Shown: positions 25,168 through 33,914 of the stretch, piece by piece
How the letters are laid out: every line of letters starts with the position of its first letter
How positions within the stretch are numbered: the stretch's first letter is position 1
Program-made: the position numbers and the translations under genes
The notes under the pieces: model-generated
What the model was told of the DNA's origin: nothing
Database searches by the model: none
What the model saw: only the letters and a program-made list of their open reading frames with translations
Assembly (NCBI GenBank): GCA_910578585.1
Contig: CAJTRG010000010.1
Span: 1-64,000, forward strand
Direction of reading: 5' to 3'
DNA from: an uncultured Mailhella sp.
GTDB taxonomy: Bacteria > Desulfobacterota > Desulfovibrionia > Desulfovibrionales > Desulfovibrionaceae
DNA length: 64,000 bases

Positions 25168-27000
25168 CTATTCTTCAATATTTTCAGCTTGTTCAGCAGC
25201 TTCCAGTTCTGCTTCACGGATGAGTATTTCTTCCAGCTGAATATCAGCAGAAACAACGCCCGTGATATCGTCGTTCTCATTGGTTACAGCCATGGCAACC
25301 GTAATAATCAGCTTGCCCGTGTACTGGGATTGGTATAAATCGCTGATATGCAGTTTTCCTGTGCTGATAGGAGCTTTGAACCATTCGCGGTCAGAATAAT
25401 CATAGCCTTTTTTAGGCAGATTGCCGTATTTTTCCTGATAGCTGGGATCAGTGATAACTGCTTCCAATAATTCACCTTTTAAATTATTCAAAGTTAGGAA
25501 CTGGATAAAAGGATATTGCTTTACAAAAAGGTTCATCGCATTGATGGTTTCCTGATTGCCGCTTTCAGCCACACAAACACTGGCAAGCTTGGTCACAATA
25601 TGGGCGGCCAGTCTGCCTGCAAGACGTTTGATCTTTTGCAGTTCTGTGACGAAAAGTTCCGGGAAGTAACGTTTAGCCAGCACCAGCATTTCCTGTGTGG
25701 AAAAAGAGGTATTTCGTCCTTCTTCGTATGATTTCATAATATCAGCATAGATTTTGCCGATAGCCGGATGCTGTTTATTAATTTTGCTGTCGCCTTCCAG
25801 TTTGAAATGGTGGTTAATCCAGTAGGCAACGCCGGCGCGTCCTGCTTTATCCGTAATAATGATAGGCACAGGTTTGCCCAAAATGGCTTTGGTATCAAAA
25901 ATATTATAGATTTCTTCGTTCTTGGAGAGGCCGTCGATATGCACACCGGCAGCTGTTGCGTTAAATTCAGCGCCCACAAAGGGATAGTTGGGCGGGATTT
26001 TATAGCCAAGTTCACTTTCAAAAAACTCAGCAATTTCAGAAATAACCGTGGTATCAGCAGCTTCGTCTTTACCCGTCAATGAAATATATTCAATCACAAG
26101 GGCTTCGATCGGCGTATTGCCTGTGCGTTCGCCAAAGCCAAGCAGAGCGCCGTTGACAGCGCCGCAGCCATAGAGCCAGGCAGTGACACTATTAACCAGC
26201 ACTTTGTGAAAATCATTATGTCCATGCCATTCCAGCCATTCGCCGGGAACACCTGCTTCATCCGTAAAGGCACGAACAATGCGCTGTACAGAACGGGGCA
26301 GAGCTGCCCCGCTGTAAGGAACGCCAAAGCCCATGGTATCGCATAAGCGGATTTTCACAGGCATGGAAGCTTGTTTGGATAATTCCATAAGCTTGCTGGC
26401 AAAGGGCAGGCAGAAACCGTAAATATCCGCGCGGGTGATATCTTCAAAGTGACAGCGAGGAACAATGCCCCAGGAAAGTGCCTGTTCCACAAGCTTCAAA
26501 TAATCATTCATGGCAGTCTGGCGATTTTTGCCCAGCTTCAAATATAAATGATAATCGGAAACACTGGTCAGCATACCTACTTCATCAAATTCCATGTCTC
26601 GGGCAATTTTTAAATCTTCAATATTGGCACGAATCCAGCCGGTAATGCGGGGGAAGCGATAACCGCGGGCACGGCAGGTTTCAATGGCTTTTCTGTCTTT
26701 TTGAGAATACATAAAGAATTCAGAAGCTTGGATAAGTCCGCTTTTGCCGCCTAATTTGTGCAAAAGGTCGTACATGCGGGCAATTTGCTTGACCGTATAG
26801 GGGGGGCGTGCCTGCTGACCGTCACGAAAGGTTGTATCAGTGATGAAAAATGGATTGGCAGGACGGGGCGGAATGGTTACATCGTCAAATTCAATGCGTC
26901 CTACTTTGGAATAGGGATATATTTCACGGTACAGCTGTGGTTCTTCACGTTCTTCCAAAACAAGGGGACGAGAAGCACTTTTTTTATAAATAATGGACAT
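25168..27000 (-). CDS. HMGL-family aldol-type synthase/lyase fused to a Cache-like domain
   Basis: 610 residues. Residues 40-330 form a DRE-TIM barrel of the HMGL/isopropylmalate-homocitrate-citrate synthase family: ITDTTFRDGQQARPPYTVKQ carries the catalytic Arg-Asp-Gln and EWHGHNDFHKVLVN the metal-binding His pair. A linker to about residue 475 follows, then a segment resembling a single Cache/PDC sensor (PFIQFLTLNNLKGELLE, YSDREWFKAPI, IITVAMAVTNENDDITGVVSADIQ). Re-citrate synthases of Desulfovibrio and Clostridium belong to this superfamily, so that activity is a candidate. A Cache domain in a protein without membrane segments is odd and may sense a metabolite. Confidence 0.75.
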   Translation of the reverse strand: MSIIYKKSASRPLVLEEREEPQLYREIYPYSKVGRIEFDDVTIPPRPANPFFITDTTFRDGQQARPPYTVKQIARMYDLLHKLGGKSGLIQASEFFMYSQKDRKAIETCRARGYRFPRITGWIRANIEDLKIARDMEFDEVGMLTSVSDYHLYLKLGKNRQTAMNDYLKLVEQALSWGIVPRCHFEDITRADIYGFCLPFASKLMELSKQASMPVKIRLCDTMGFGVPYSGAALPRSVQRIVRAFTDEAGVPGEWLEWHGHNDFHKVLVNSVTAWLYGCGAVNGALLGFGERTGNTPIEALVIEYISLTGKDEAADTTVISEIAEFFESELGYKIPPNYPFVGAEFNATAAGVHIDGLSKNEEIYNIFDTKAILGKPVPIIITDKAGRAGVAYWINHHFKLEGDSKINKQHPAIGKIYADIMKSYEEGRNTSFSTQEMLVLAKRYFPELFVTELQKIKRLAGRLAAHIVTKLASVCVAESGNQETINAMNLFVKQYPFIQFLTLNNLKGELLEAVITDPSYQEKYGNLPKKGYDYSDREWFKAPISTGKLHISDLYQSQYTGKLIITVAMAVTNENDDITGVVSADIQLEEILIREAELEAAEQAENIEE

Positions 27001-27035
27001 AAAATTTCCTTGTATGCATAAAGGGTGTAAGAGTT

Positions 27036-27065
27036 ATACTAAACCTTTTTATGCCAAGAAGTCAA
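27036..27065 (-). promoter_or_regulatory. Promoter of the HMGL-Cache gene
   Basis: Read on the minus strand: TTGACT (27065-27060), an 18-base spacer and TAGTAT (27041-27036), about 35 bases before the start at 27000. Confidence 0.55.
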
Positions 27066-27093
27066 AGGCTTATATAGGAAAAATTTTTTGAGG

Positions 27094-27121
27094 TTGACTT
27101 TGCAGAATATTGGCATATAGA
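27094..27121 (+). promoter_or_regulatory. Promoter of the CGGC gene
   Basis: TTGACT (27094-27099), a 16-base spacer and TATAGA (27116-27121), about 30 bases before the start at 27153. Confidence 0.55.
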
Positions 27122-27152
27122 TGAGTTTAACGCTGTGAAAAGGGGATTTTTT

Positions 27153-27512
27153 ATGAAAAAATTAGGTGTTATTCGCTGTCAGCAAACAGAAGATATGTGC
27201 CCGGGGACAAGAGATTTTGCAACGGCAAAAGAAGGTTCCGGCTCACTTGCTGAAAGTGGTATCGGCGCGTGTGAAGTTGTTGGCTTTGTCAGCTGCGGCG
27301 GCTGCCCAGGCAAGAAGGCTGTGACCCGTGCTGCCATGCTTCGTGACCGCGGTGCAGAAGTGATTATGCTTGCTTCCTGCATTGGCAAGGGCACGCCTAT
27401 TGGTTTTCCCTGCCCATATAAAGGCATGATGAAACAAGCTATCCATGCAAAACTCGGTGAAGACTTCCCTGTTCTTGAATGGAGCCACGAACCTTCCGGA
27501 AAGAAATGTTAG
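27153..27512 (+). CDS. CGGC domain protein
   Basis: 119 residues from the ATG at 27153 with AGGGG upstream. A small CGGC-family protein: KKLGVIRCQQTEDMCPGTRDF at the start and the signature GFVSCGGCPGKKAVTRA in the middle, with further Cys in SCIGKGTPIGFPCPYKG and at the C-terminus (eight in all). The spacing suggests metal or Fe-S binding. The family is common in anaerobes and its function is unknown. Monocistronic, with its own promoter. Confidence 0.8.
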   Translation: MKKLGVIRCQQTEDMCPGTRDFATAKEGSGSLAESGIGACEVVGFVSCGGCPGKKAVTRAAMLRDRGAEVIMLASCIGKGTPIGFPCPYKGMMKQAIHAKLGEDFPVLEWSHEPSGKKC

Positions 27513-27529
27513 TTTTATAACTTTTTGTT

Positions 27530-27684
27530 TTTGCAGGGGGAAACTTTTAGAAAAGTCTTCCCCCTGCACCCCTTTCAAAACATTTTAACATAGGGGGAGA
27601 AATAAAAAGTTTTTTGTATTCTTCAAAAATTTTACTTGTAAAATTTTTGCGATATGGGGGGCTGGGGGAGATTATCTCCCCCAG
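27530..27684. repeat. Dispersed G-run hairpin repeat
   Basis: A non-coding stretch made of inverted repeats: TGCAGGGGGAAACTTTT with AAAAGTCTTCCCCCTGCA (27531-27565), an A/T hairpin near 27635, and CTGGGGGAGAT/ATCTCCCCCAG (27662-27684). The first unit, with its flanking ACCCCTTTCAAAA, is on the opposite strand the same motif found at 21838-21864 (TTTTGTAAAGGGGTGCAGGG...). The two sites therefore belong to one repeat family. Confidence 0.6.
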
Positions 27685-27703
27685 AAGAGAGAAAAAATAA
27701 AAT

Positions 27704-27735
27704 AAAAAAGCCTGATTTTTCAATCAGGCTTTTTT
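27704..27735. terminator. Bidirectional rho-independent terminator
   Basis: AAAAAAGCCTGATT, a short loop, AATCAGGCTTTTTT. It serves the CGGC gene on the plus strand and the qrc operon on the minus strand. Confidence 0.9.
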
Positions 27736-27756
27736 GGTATCATATTTAATGATTTC

Positions 27757-29004
27757 TTACTTCTTGTTCAGTTCTGCTTCTTGAGGGAAGAGCGGACAGT
27801 AGCGGTAGGTGACGGCTACGGTAATAATTGAGTAGCCTACAACCAGTGCAAATGCACCCCATTCTGCCCAGTTAGCCCAGTACCAGCGCCATTCTTCAAA
27901 TGGCATTACAGGGATGCCAAGAGCCTGCACTGTCATCACAAAACGGTTCAGCACAATGCTGAAGCAGGTTGCAAGACAGCCAAAGTAGAAACAGGCAGAG
28001 ATTTTGCGAAGCGCAGGCAGTGCCATGCACACAATACCAACCACAAGGGCAATGTGTTCAGCATAGAACCAGAAAGAGCTGTATACAAAGCCGGTGAACA
28101 TTTGTTCAAAGGTCAGTCCGCTGCGTGGGAGAATATCGTTTACCCATGCATAGGAGTCGAGGAACTTGCCGATTGTGTAGACAACAAGCATGGTTCCGCC
28201 GATTTTGCCCATAAGTTGTTTAATCTTCCAGGAAACAAGTTTCTTGCCTGTGAGTTTTTCAACCAGAGTAACCATGAGCACAGAGAACATAGGGCCGGCG
28301 CTTACGGCAGACAAGAGATAAAGGAAGAATGTCCAGGGCCAGATAAAGAAACCGTCACGGAAAATGTAGGGACGGCCAAAGAGTACGCCGTACATACCGC
28401 CCAGACTGCCTTGGTGGAAGGTGGAAAGGAATGCTCCAATACCGGCGAAAAGAGGCATATACACGTGGAAGTTATGTGCAAGGTGTTGAATAACTTTATT
28501 CTTTTCAAAAGCACGTTGTTCAAGAATAAGCGGTACGTATTCAATAATCAGCACGATGCAGTAACAGGTAATACAGAAGATAACTTCTGTGAGCATGGAG
28601 TGTACGTTGGGGTACCAGTAACCAAACCAGCAGCGGATTGGCTGTCCGATATCCAGTACCAAAATGAGCATAGCGCCTGTGTAGCAAAGGAAACCGATCA
28701 CAGCCGTAAAGCTGACAATATTTTTGAGTTCGTCAATATTCAAAATATAGCGGAGTAAGCCGGTAAAGAACGCACCAGCACCCAGCGCGATAACGGCAAG
28801 GTCAAGGGTAATCCATAAGCCGAAACCGAATTTATCGTCAAGACCGGTTGTGCCAAGGCCTTGGGATAAAACAACAAATGCTGCAATTACACCCCATAAG
28901 AGCAATGCTGTAGGAATAAGCATAAAGAGGGAGAATTTGGTAAAGGAGCAGCGTTCACACCCTTTTGGGAAAAGGGCATTATCAATTGGTTTGCTATAAT
29001 CCAT
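27757..29004 (-). CDS. qrcD: Menaquinone reductase complex, NrfD-type membrane subunit QrcD
   Basis: 415 residues with about ten membrane helices. NrfD/PsrC family features are visible (NIDELKNIVSFTAVIGFLCYTGAMLILVLDIGQPIRCWFGYW, FHQGSLGGMYGVLFGRP, FLYLLSAVSAGPMF). QrcD anchors the Qrc complex and holds the menaquinone site. Qrc takes electrons from periplasmic hydrogenase or formate dehydrogenase via cytochrome c3 and reduces menaquinone, linking to sulfite reduction through DsrMKJOP. Last gene of qrcABCD. Confidence 0.9.
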   Translation of the reverse strand: MDYSKPIDNALFPKGCERCSFTKFSLFMLIPTALLLWGVIAAFVVLSQGLGTTGLDDKFGFGLWITLDLAVIALGAGAFFTGLLRYILNIDELKNIVSFTAVIGFLCYTGAMLILVLDIGQPIRCWFGYWYPNVHSMLTEVIFCITCYCIVLIIEYVPLILEQRAFEKNKVIQHLAHNFHVYMPLFAGIGAFLSTFHQGSLGGMYGVLFGRPYIFRDGFFIWPWTFFLYLLSAVSAGPMFSVLMVTLVEKLTGKKLVSWKIKQLMGKIGGTMLVVYTIGKFLDSYAWVNDILPRSGLTFEQMFTGFVYSSFWFYAEHIALVVGIVCMALPALRKISACFYFGCLATCFSIVLNRFVMTVQALGIPVMPFEEWRWYWANWAEWGAFALVVGYSIITVAVTYRYCPLFPQEAELNKK

Positions 29005-29020
29005 AATTTATTCCTTTTCC

Positions 29021-29818
29021 TTAGTGAGATTTATTGAAAATGATATCTTCCGGTTTGCCGGTTTCTTCGTGTTCAAGGTAGTTATCACCCAAACGACGAA
29101 CCCATTCACGTTTGCTCATGTAGTAAACCTGCGGGTCAGTGCCTAAACGTTCCAAGAGGCGGAAAGCGTAGGGGCTTTGTTTGAGTTCATACACACGGTG
29201 TTCAGGATTGTTGAGGTCACCGAAAACAATAGCACCATTGGGGCAGGCTTCTGTGCAGGCGGTTTGGTATGCTTCTTCCGGAAGAGCAAGCGGGTCTTCG
29301 CCGTTGGCAATAGCTTTGTTCTTTGCTTTCATCAGGCGATGGTGACAGAAGCTGCATTTTTCAACAACACCGCGGGGACGGGTGGAAACATCCGGGCTGA
29401 GAGCTTCTTTCAAATCTCCTGGCCAGTATGGGTCAAACCAGTTGAAATAACGAGCATGGTAAGGGCAGCTGGCCATACAGTACCGGCAGCCGATACAGCG
29501 GGGAGTTACCTGGCTGACAATGCCGCCTTCTTCATTTTTATCAGTAGCCACAACAGGGCAGACAGATACGCAGGAAGGATTGCCGCACTGCATGCAGGGA
29601 CGGGGCAGGAAAACGGTTTCATGTTCCGGATAATCTTTGCCGTTGGAAAGGCGATAGACTTTGAGCCAGTTGAGGGCACGAAGTTTATTGCTTGCGTCTT
29701 CTTGTGGTGCAACGTTATTTTCAGCCTGGCAGGACATCATGCACGCACCACAGCCTGTGCATTTATCAAGGTCAATTACCATGCCATAGCGAACAGTAAA
29801 ATCTTTAAAGTGTGACAT
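29021..29818 (-). CDS. qrcC: Menaquinone reductase complex, Fe-S subunit QrcC
   Basis: 265 residues. A ferredoxin-like electron-transfer protein with four cluster-binding Cys groups: CTGCGACMMSCQ, CMQCGNPSCVSVCP, CIGCRYCMASCP, and CSFC with CTEACPNG. The layout is that of HybA/NrfC/PsrB subunits. It starts directly without a signal and sits between qrcB and qrcD, 3 and 16 bases away. It would pass electrons from QrcA/QrcB haems and clusters to quinone at QrcD. Confidence 0.92.
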   Translation of the reverse strand: MSHFKDFTVRYGMVIDLDKCTGCGACMMSCQAENNVAPQEDASNKLRALNWLKVYRLSNGKDYPEHETVFLPRPCMQCGNPSCVSVCPVVATDKNEEGGIVSQVTPRCIGCRYCMASCPYHARYFNWFDPYWPGDLKEALSPDVSTRPRGVVEKCSFCHHRLMKAKNKAIANGEDPLALPEEAYQTACTEACPNGAIVFGDLNNPEHRVYELKQSPYAFRLLERLGTDPQVYYMSKREWVRRLGDNYLEHEETGKPEDIIFNKSH

Positions 29819-29821
29819 ATA

Positions 29822-31867
29822 TTACCCCTTCACCACAGAAATGCTGCTCAGCCATACAGGAAGGTCAGAGCCTGCTTCCATATCTATTTGGGTGAGTGCT
29901 AAAATATTGTTGCCTTTATTTACAGAGAATCTGTCAAATTCAGTATGTCCAAGTCCTGCCATAACAGCAATTACGTCAGACATAATGCCTTCATAGAATT
30001 TGATCACAACAGGCATTTTTCCGTTTTGGGTTTCAAGCATTGCTTTGTCGCCATTTGCAAAGCCGAGCTTTTGGGCAGTTGCTTTATTGATTTGCGCAAC
30101 GCACAAGCCGTTTTCAGCCAATTGGTAATCAGTAATTGTACGGTTTGCATAAGGTGGAATACCTGTGCTTGGATTCCCGGCAGTAGCATTGGTGTAGGTG
30201 AGAAGAGCAATGTCAGAAACAGGAGCTTTTGCCTGTTTGCTGTGAAGCGGCATAAAGTTGAGCATTGGCACAGAAAAATCGTGGAATGCTTCCTGATAGG
30301 TGTCACCGCTTTCAAGATACTCTTTGAAATTGATATGCAATGAATTTGCGCGTTTTTCAAGCAAAGCCGGAATGTCGCGAACGCCTAAATCCTGACCCAG
30401 TTCATCAGCAAGAGCAATGAGAAGTTCGCCAAGAGGACGAGCCTGATAATGAGGTTCTGTCACAGGTTTAGCGAGCGTCCAGTTGATATTGCCTGAGCCG
30501 TAAGGCGTAAAGACATCGTCAAAGCGTTCCAAACCCTGAGCAACAGGAAGAACAAGGTCACATTCAGCGCAGGTTTCACTAAAGTGGCTTGCAAAACAAA
30601 CCTTATAATCGATTTTGGCAAGGCATTCCTTGACTTGCACATCTTTGGAAAGTGCATAGACAGGGTTTGCTTCATTAATAAAGAGCAGTTTTGGAGCTTT
30701 TTTGGAGCCGGAAGCAACCTGCATGCAAAAAGAGACAAAATTGCGTTCAAAAATATCGTTCAGACTTTGTGCTGACGGCAAAAGCGGTTCGCCGGCAGGC
30801 AAACTGACTATGCCTCCGTCCTGATTGATGCGGCCAAGCACTGCGTTAATCGCAATGGCCAGCATGTGCACGCCGGTACCCAGGCTTTGTCCGTCAGTTG
30901 TGCCGGCAAAAACAAGAGGACGGCTTGCATTTTTGAGAGCAGAAACAAGTTGTTTCATGCTGTCAATATTCGTTCCGCAAACTTTGCCTGCTTCGTCAAG
31001 GCTGTAGCGGCTGGCAAGAGAAGTGAGGCTTTCATCAGCAAGAGCTTGAGTTTTGACAAGCTCGGAAAGAATTGCACCAAGGAATGTTTCTTCTGTACCG
31101 GTTTTGACTGGAAGCCATAAATCAGCAACAACAGCAGTATTATTTTGCATTGCGCCGGCATAATAAACAGACTGGCTTGCATCTTCTGCATTTGGGTGCG
31201 TTTCATTGAAAACTGCTCGGTTATGCGCTACAGAACCCCAGCTGTCGAGGAAGTTTGCGCCAACTGCCAAAATGCAGTCGCTGTTAGCAATATCATAGCC
31301 AATGCGGTCATTGCCGCCTAAAGCGCGCCAAGCGAGGTTTGCAGCTTGTTCATCACTGGGCATAAAGAAGAAATCTTCGGAGCCGTTTTCTTTGGTGAAG
31401 GCTGAATACACATCGTTCAAAGAAGAAGAACTGTCAGCAGAGAGAAATGCTAAACTTCCGTTAGCTGCCTGAGTTTTTTCTTTGAGAATATTTTGTGCGT
31501 CTTCCCATGAGGTATACGCATATCCGCCGTCAGGGCCACGTTTGAGCGGACGTTTAATGCGTGATTCAGAGTAGAGAAGATGAGCTTCTGAAGCAGCAAG
31601 AGGAGTAAGTCCTCCCTTGGAATATGCGTTATCTTTATTTCCGCTTGTACGGGTAACACGTCCGCCCACAACGCGAACTTTGAGCGGTGTTCCGTCAAGT
31701 TTTGAAACAGTAGCTATAGATAAGTCTTCGCCGTTTTGCAAGCGAGGAATCCAACCCCAGTTTTGTGTCCAGTAAGCAAGGTCGTACAGGGTTGTCCAAA
31801 TCGCAGGAGAGGCAACAAGACCTACAGTACCACCAAGAGCAAATTTTAAAAATCCACGTCTTTGCAT
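29822..31867 (-). CDS. qrcB: Menaquinone reductase complex, molybdopterin-oxidoreductase-like subunit QrcB
   Basis: 681 residues from the ATG at 31867 with AAGGGG upstream; a longer frame overlaps qrcA. The N-terminus MQRRGFLKFALGGTVGLVA is a Tat-type signal (RRGFLK). The rest follows the DMSO-reductase-family fold (LTPLAASEAHLLYSESRIKRPLKRG, VYALSKDVQVKECLAKIDYKVCFASHFSETCAECDLVLPV, a C-terminal MopB_CT barrel). The N-terminal Fe-S Cys motif of true molybdoenzymes is missing, in line with characterised QrcB, which lacks the Mo cofactor. It is structural and bridges QrcA and QrcC. Confidence 0.9.
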   Translation of the reverse strand: MQRRGFLKFALGGTVGLVASPAIWTTLYDLAYWTQNWGWIPRLQNGEDLSIATVSKLDGTPLKVRVVGGRVTRTSGNKDNAYSKGGLTPLAASEAHLLYSESRIKRPLKRGPDGGYAYTSWEDAQNILKEKTQAANGSLAFLSADSSSSLNDVYSAFTKENGSEDFFFMPSDEQAANLAWRALGGNDRIGYDIANSDCILAVGANFLDSWGSVAHNRAVFNETHPNAEDASQSVYYAGAMQNNTAVVADLWLPVKTGTEETFLGAILSELVKTQALADESLTSLASRYSLDEAGKVCGTNIDSMKQLVSALKNASRPLVFAGTTDGQSLGTGVHMLAIAINAVLGRINQDGGIVSLPAGEPLLPSAQSLNDIFERNFVSFCMQVASGSKKAPKLLFINEANPVYALSKDVQVKECLAKIDYKVCFASHFSETCAECDLVLPVAQGLERFDDVFTPYGSGNINWTLAKPVTEPHYQARPLGELLIALADELGQDLGVRDIPALLEKRANSLHINFKEYLESGDTYQEAFHDFSVPMLNFMPLHSKQAKAPVSDIALLTYTNATAGNPSTGIPPYANRTITDYQLAENGLCVAQINKATAQKLGFANGDKAMLETQNGKMPVVIKFYEGIMSDVIAVMAGLGHTEFDRFSVNKGNNILALTQIDMEAGSDLPVWLSSISVVKG

Positions 31868-31883
31868 GTTAGATCCCCTTTCC

Positions 31884-32519
31884 TTATTTATGGCAGACAA
31901 AACAAGCATTGCTTGCATTGGTTGTGCCATAGTGTCCTGGATTTGCGTGACAAGCTTCACATTCAGCCATTTTCATGGTGTTTACAGAATACGTTGAAAT
32001 TCTATTTTCTTTGTAGACTGGAGGTTTGGTTGTAGAAGCAACATCAATGTGGCAAAGTTTACAGAAATCTTGTGTTGTTTCAAAATCTGTATGGCAGTTT
32101 GCGCAGCGTTCCATAGAGTGTACTGCATGGCTGAAGAAAACGTTGTCAGGCTGCTTTTGGTAAACAAGCCATTCATCGCGAATTTCCTTTCCTTTGACAA
32201 CGTATTCTTTGATGAAACGTTGTTCTTCAGGACTTTCTGTCACAGCGTCTTCGTGGCAGGCAGCACAGGAAGCAGTATCAGGCAAACCGTGATAGGTGCC
32301 GTCTTCTCTCAGGAAGTGGCAGTCTTCACAAGCCATACCTGCATTTTCAATATGTGCTATGTGGTTAAATTGAACAGGTTGTTTTTTCTCTTCGAGCTTA
32401 ATTGCTGGAATGACAGACCAACCAATTACAAGGGCTAAAACAAGACCAACAAGAAAAGGTCCAAAGCCACACCCACAACAACATTTTGTGGGTTTTACTT
32501 CTTTACTTTTGTCCTCCAT
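31884..32519 (-). CDS. qrcA: Menaquinone reductase complex, hexahaem cytochrome c QrcA
   Basis: 211 residues from the ATG at 32519, which has GAGG about 7 bases upstream; several earlier in-frame ATGs lack a site. One membrane helix (FGPFLVGLVLALVIGWSVIP) follows a Cys-rich N-terminus (KCCCGCG). Six haem motifs are counted: CEDCH, CAACH, CANCH, CKLCH, CEACH and CFVCH, the number known for QrcA. It accepts electrons from the type I cytochrome c3 pool in the periplasm. First gene of qrcABCD. Confidence 0.92.
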   Translation of the reverse strand: MEDKSKEVKPTKCCCGCGFGPFLVGLVLALVIGWSVIPAIKLEEKKQPVQFNHIAHIENAGMACEDCHFLREDGTYHGLPDTASCAACHEDAVTESPEEQRFIKEYVVKGKEIRDEWLVYQKQPDNVFFSHAVHSMERCANCHTDFETTQDFCKLCHIDVASTTKPPVYKENRISTYSVNTMKMAECEACHANPGHYGTTNASNACFVCHK

Positions 32520-32830
32520 CGGCATCCTCATCTTCTTGAAATGTATCCTGATGCCATGCATAAGCATGACAAAATTTTTAAGATACTTTATAGTATTTTC
32601 TAAAATATAGCAATAGACAAAGATAGAAAATAGATTTTTTAATTAATGAGCTAATGGCTTGGTATCTTTCTTTTAAATTTTTTATGGGACGGAGTGTCCC
32701 CGCGAATCTTCCCAATAACGAGAAAGAAAAATTTAATATGCTATAAAATGGAAAATTGGGAATAAAGGCAGAGATGATTTTTTCGCTTGACAAAGCAGAA
32801 AATTTGCCATAAAAGATTTTTCTACTGTAC
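32520..32830. other. Intergenic stretch between qrcA and tRNA-Ser
   Basis: 311 bases, AT-rich, with no supported reading frame. The right end holds the tRNA promoter. The left end must carry the qrc promoter; AT-rich candidates are present but none is convincing. Confidence 0.5.
32787..32815 (+). promoter_or_regulatory. Promoter of tRNA-Ser
   Basis: TTGACA (32787-32792), a 17-base spacer and TAAAAG (32810-32815), 15 bases before the mature tRNA 5' end. Confidence 0.6.
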
Positions 32831-32925
32831 GGAAAGGTGTCCGAGTCGGCCGAAGGAGCTCGCCTGCTAAGTGAGTATACGGGCTTAAACCTGTATCCAG
32901 GGTTCAAATCCCTGCCTTTCCGCCA
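32831..32925 (+). tRNA. tRNA-Ser (anticodon GCU)
   Basis: Acceptor arms GGAAAGG (32831-32837) and CCTTTCC (32915-32921) pair perfectly, followed by discriminator G and encoded CCA. The anticodon stem-loop CTCGC-CTGCTAA-GTGAG exposes GCT, and GGTTCAAATCC is the T arm. The long variable arm between anticodon and T arms is typical of tRNA-Ser. The gene reads AGC and AGU codons. Confidence 0.97.
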
Positions 32926-32936
32926 GTAAAAATTTT

Positions 32937-32972
32937 GAAAAGTCCCGTGTCGTTTGATGCGGGACTTTTTTT
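32937..32972 (+). terminator. Terminator of tRNA-Ser
   Basis: AAAAGTCCCG (ending 32947) pairs with CGGGACTTTT (from 32960), followed by a T-run, 12 bases after the CCA end. Confidence 0.9.
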
Positions 32973-33091
32973 GTTGTTATTTTGGCAGTCTTGAATAATC
33001 CAAAGGAAATTTTGAGATGTTACATTCTTGTTGCCGGTGCGCAAATTGTGTGTTAGAAATTTACTAAATAATCAAAGAAAAGGTGCGTATA

Positions 33092-33763
33092 ATGGTACAT
33101 ATCGGAAATGATTGGGATGAGCTCTTGAAAGGGGAATTTGATAAAGAGTATTACCTCAAATTAAGACGATTTTTAGTGCAGGAATACAAGACGCAAACGA
33201 TATATCCAGATATGTATGATATTTTTAATGCCCTCAAGTATACGGCCTTTGCGGATGTAAAGGCTGTGATTCTTGGTCAGGATCCGTACCATGGCAGAGG
33301 ACAGGCGCACGGTCTTTGCTTTTCAGTCAAGAAAGGGGTTCAGGCTCCGCCTTCTTTGCAAAATATTTATAAGGAAATCCAATCAGATCTTGGGATTAAT
33401 CCTCCTCACCACGGCGAGCTCACCAGCTGGGCAAGGGAGGGCGTACTTATGCTCAACACTGTGCTGACAGTGCGGCAGTCAAATCCAAACAGCCATAAGG
33501 GAAAAGGATGGGAAATCTTTACGGATCGGGTTATCTGCCTTTTAAACGAGCATCCTGAGCCCATTGTCTTTCTGCTTTGGGGAAACAACGCCCGTTCTAA
33601 AAAGGCACTGATCACCAATCCAAATCACAAAATTTTGGAAACCGTGCACCCAAGTCCTTATTCTGCTTCAAGCGGATTTTTTGGCTGCAAACACTTTTCC
33701 AAAGCAAATAAGTTTTTGGTTTCTGTAGGCAGAGCGCCCATCAATTGGAAAATTGAGGATTAA
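33092..33763 (+). CDS. ung: Uracil-DNA glycosylase
   Basis: 223 residues from the ATG at 33092; a GTG at 33083 overlaps the AAAGG Shine-Dalgarno. Family 1 UDG motifs are complete: water-activating loop GQDPYHGRGQAHGLCFS, uracil-binding VLMLNTVLTV, and the leucine loop HPSPYSASSGFFGCKHFS. It removes uracil from DNA to start base-excision repair. An isolated housekeeping gene bordering the AT-rich glycan cluster. Confidence 0.95.
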   Translation: MVHIGNDWDELLKGEFDKEYYLKLRRFLVQEYKTQTIYPDMYDIFNALKYTAFADVKAVILGQDPYHGRGQAHGLCFSVKKGVQAPPSLQNIYKEIQSDLGINPPHHGELTSWAREGVLMLNTVLTVRQSNPNSHKGKGWEIFTDRVICLLNEHPEPIVFLLWGNNARSKKALITNPNHKILETVHPSPYSASSGFFGCKHFSKANKFLVSVGRAPINWKIED

Positions 33764-33914
33764 AACAGAAAATTATCCAGTTGAAAACTCAAGTTGCATT
33801 GTGCTCACCCAAAAAATAGTCAAGTGTGAGTGTATTAAAAGATTGAGTTCAAAATTGAATTGGGTTAAATCTTTAAAAACTGAACAAAAGATTGACAGAA
33901 ACAGGTTAATATAT

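Noticed and set aside
28054..28758. Plus-strand frame opposite qrcD
   Set aside because: Complement of a membrane protein gene; codon pattern and lack of a start signal mark it as a shadow.
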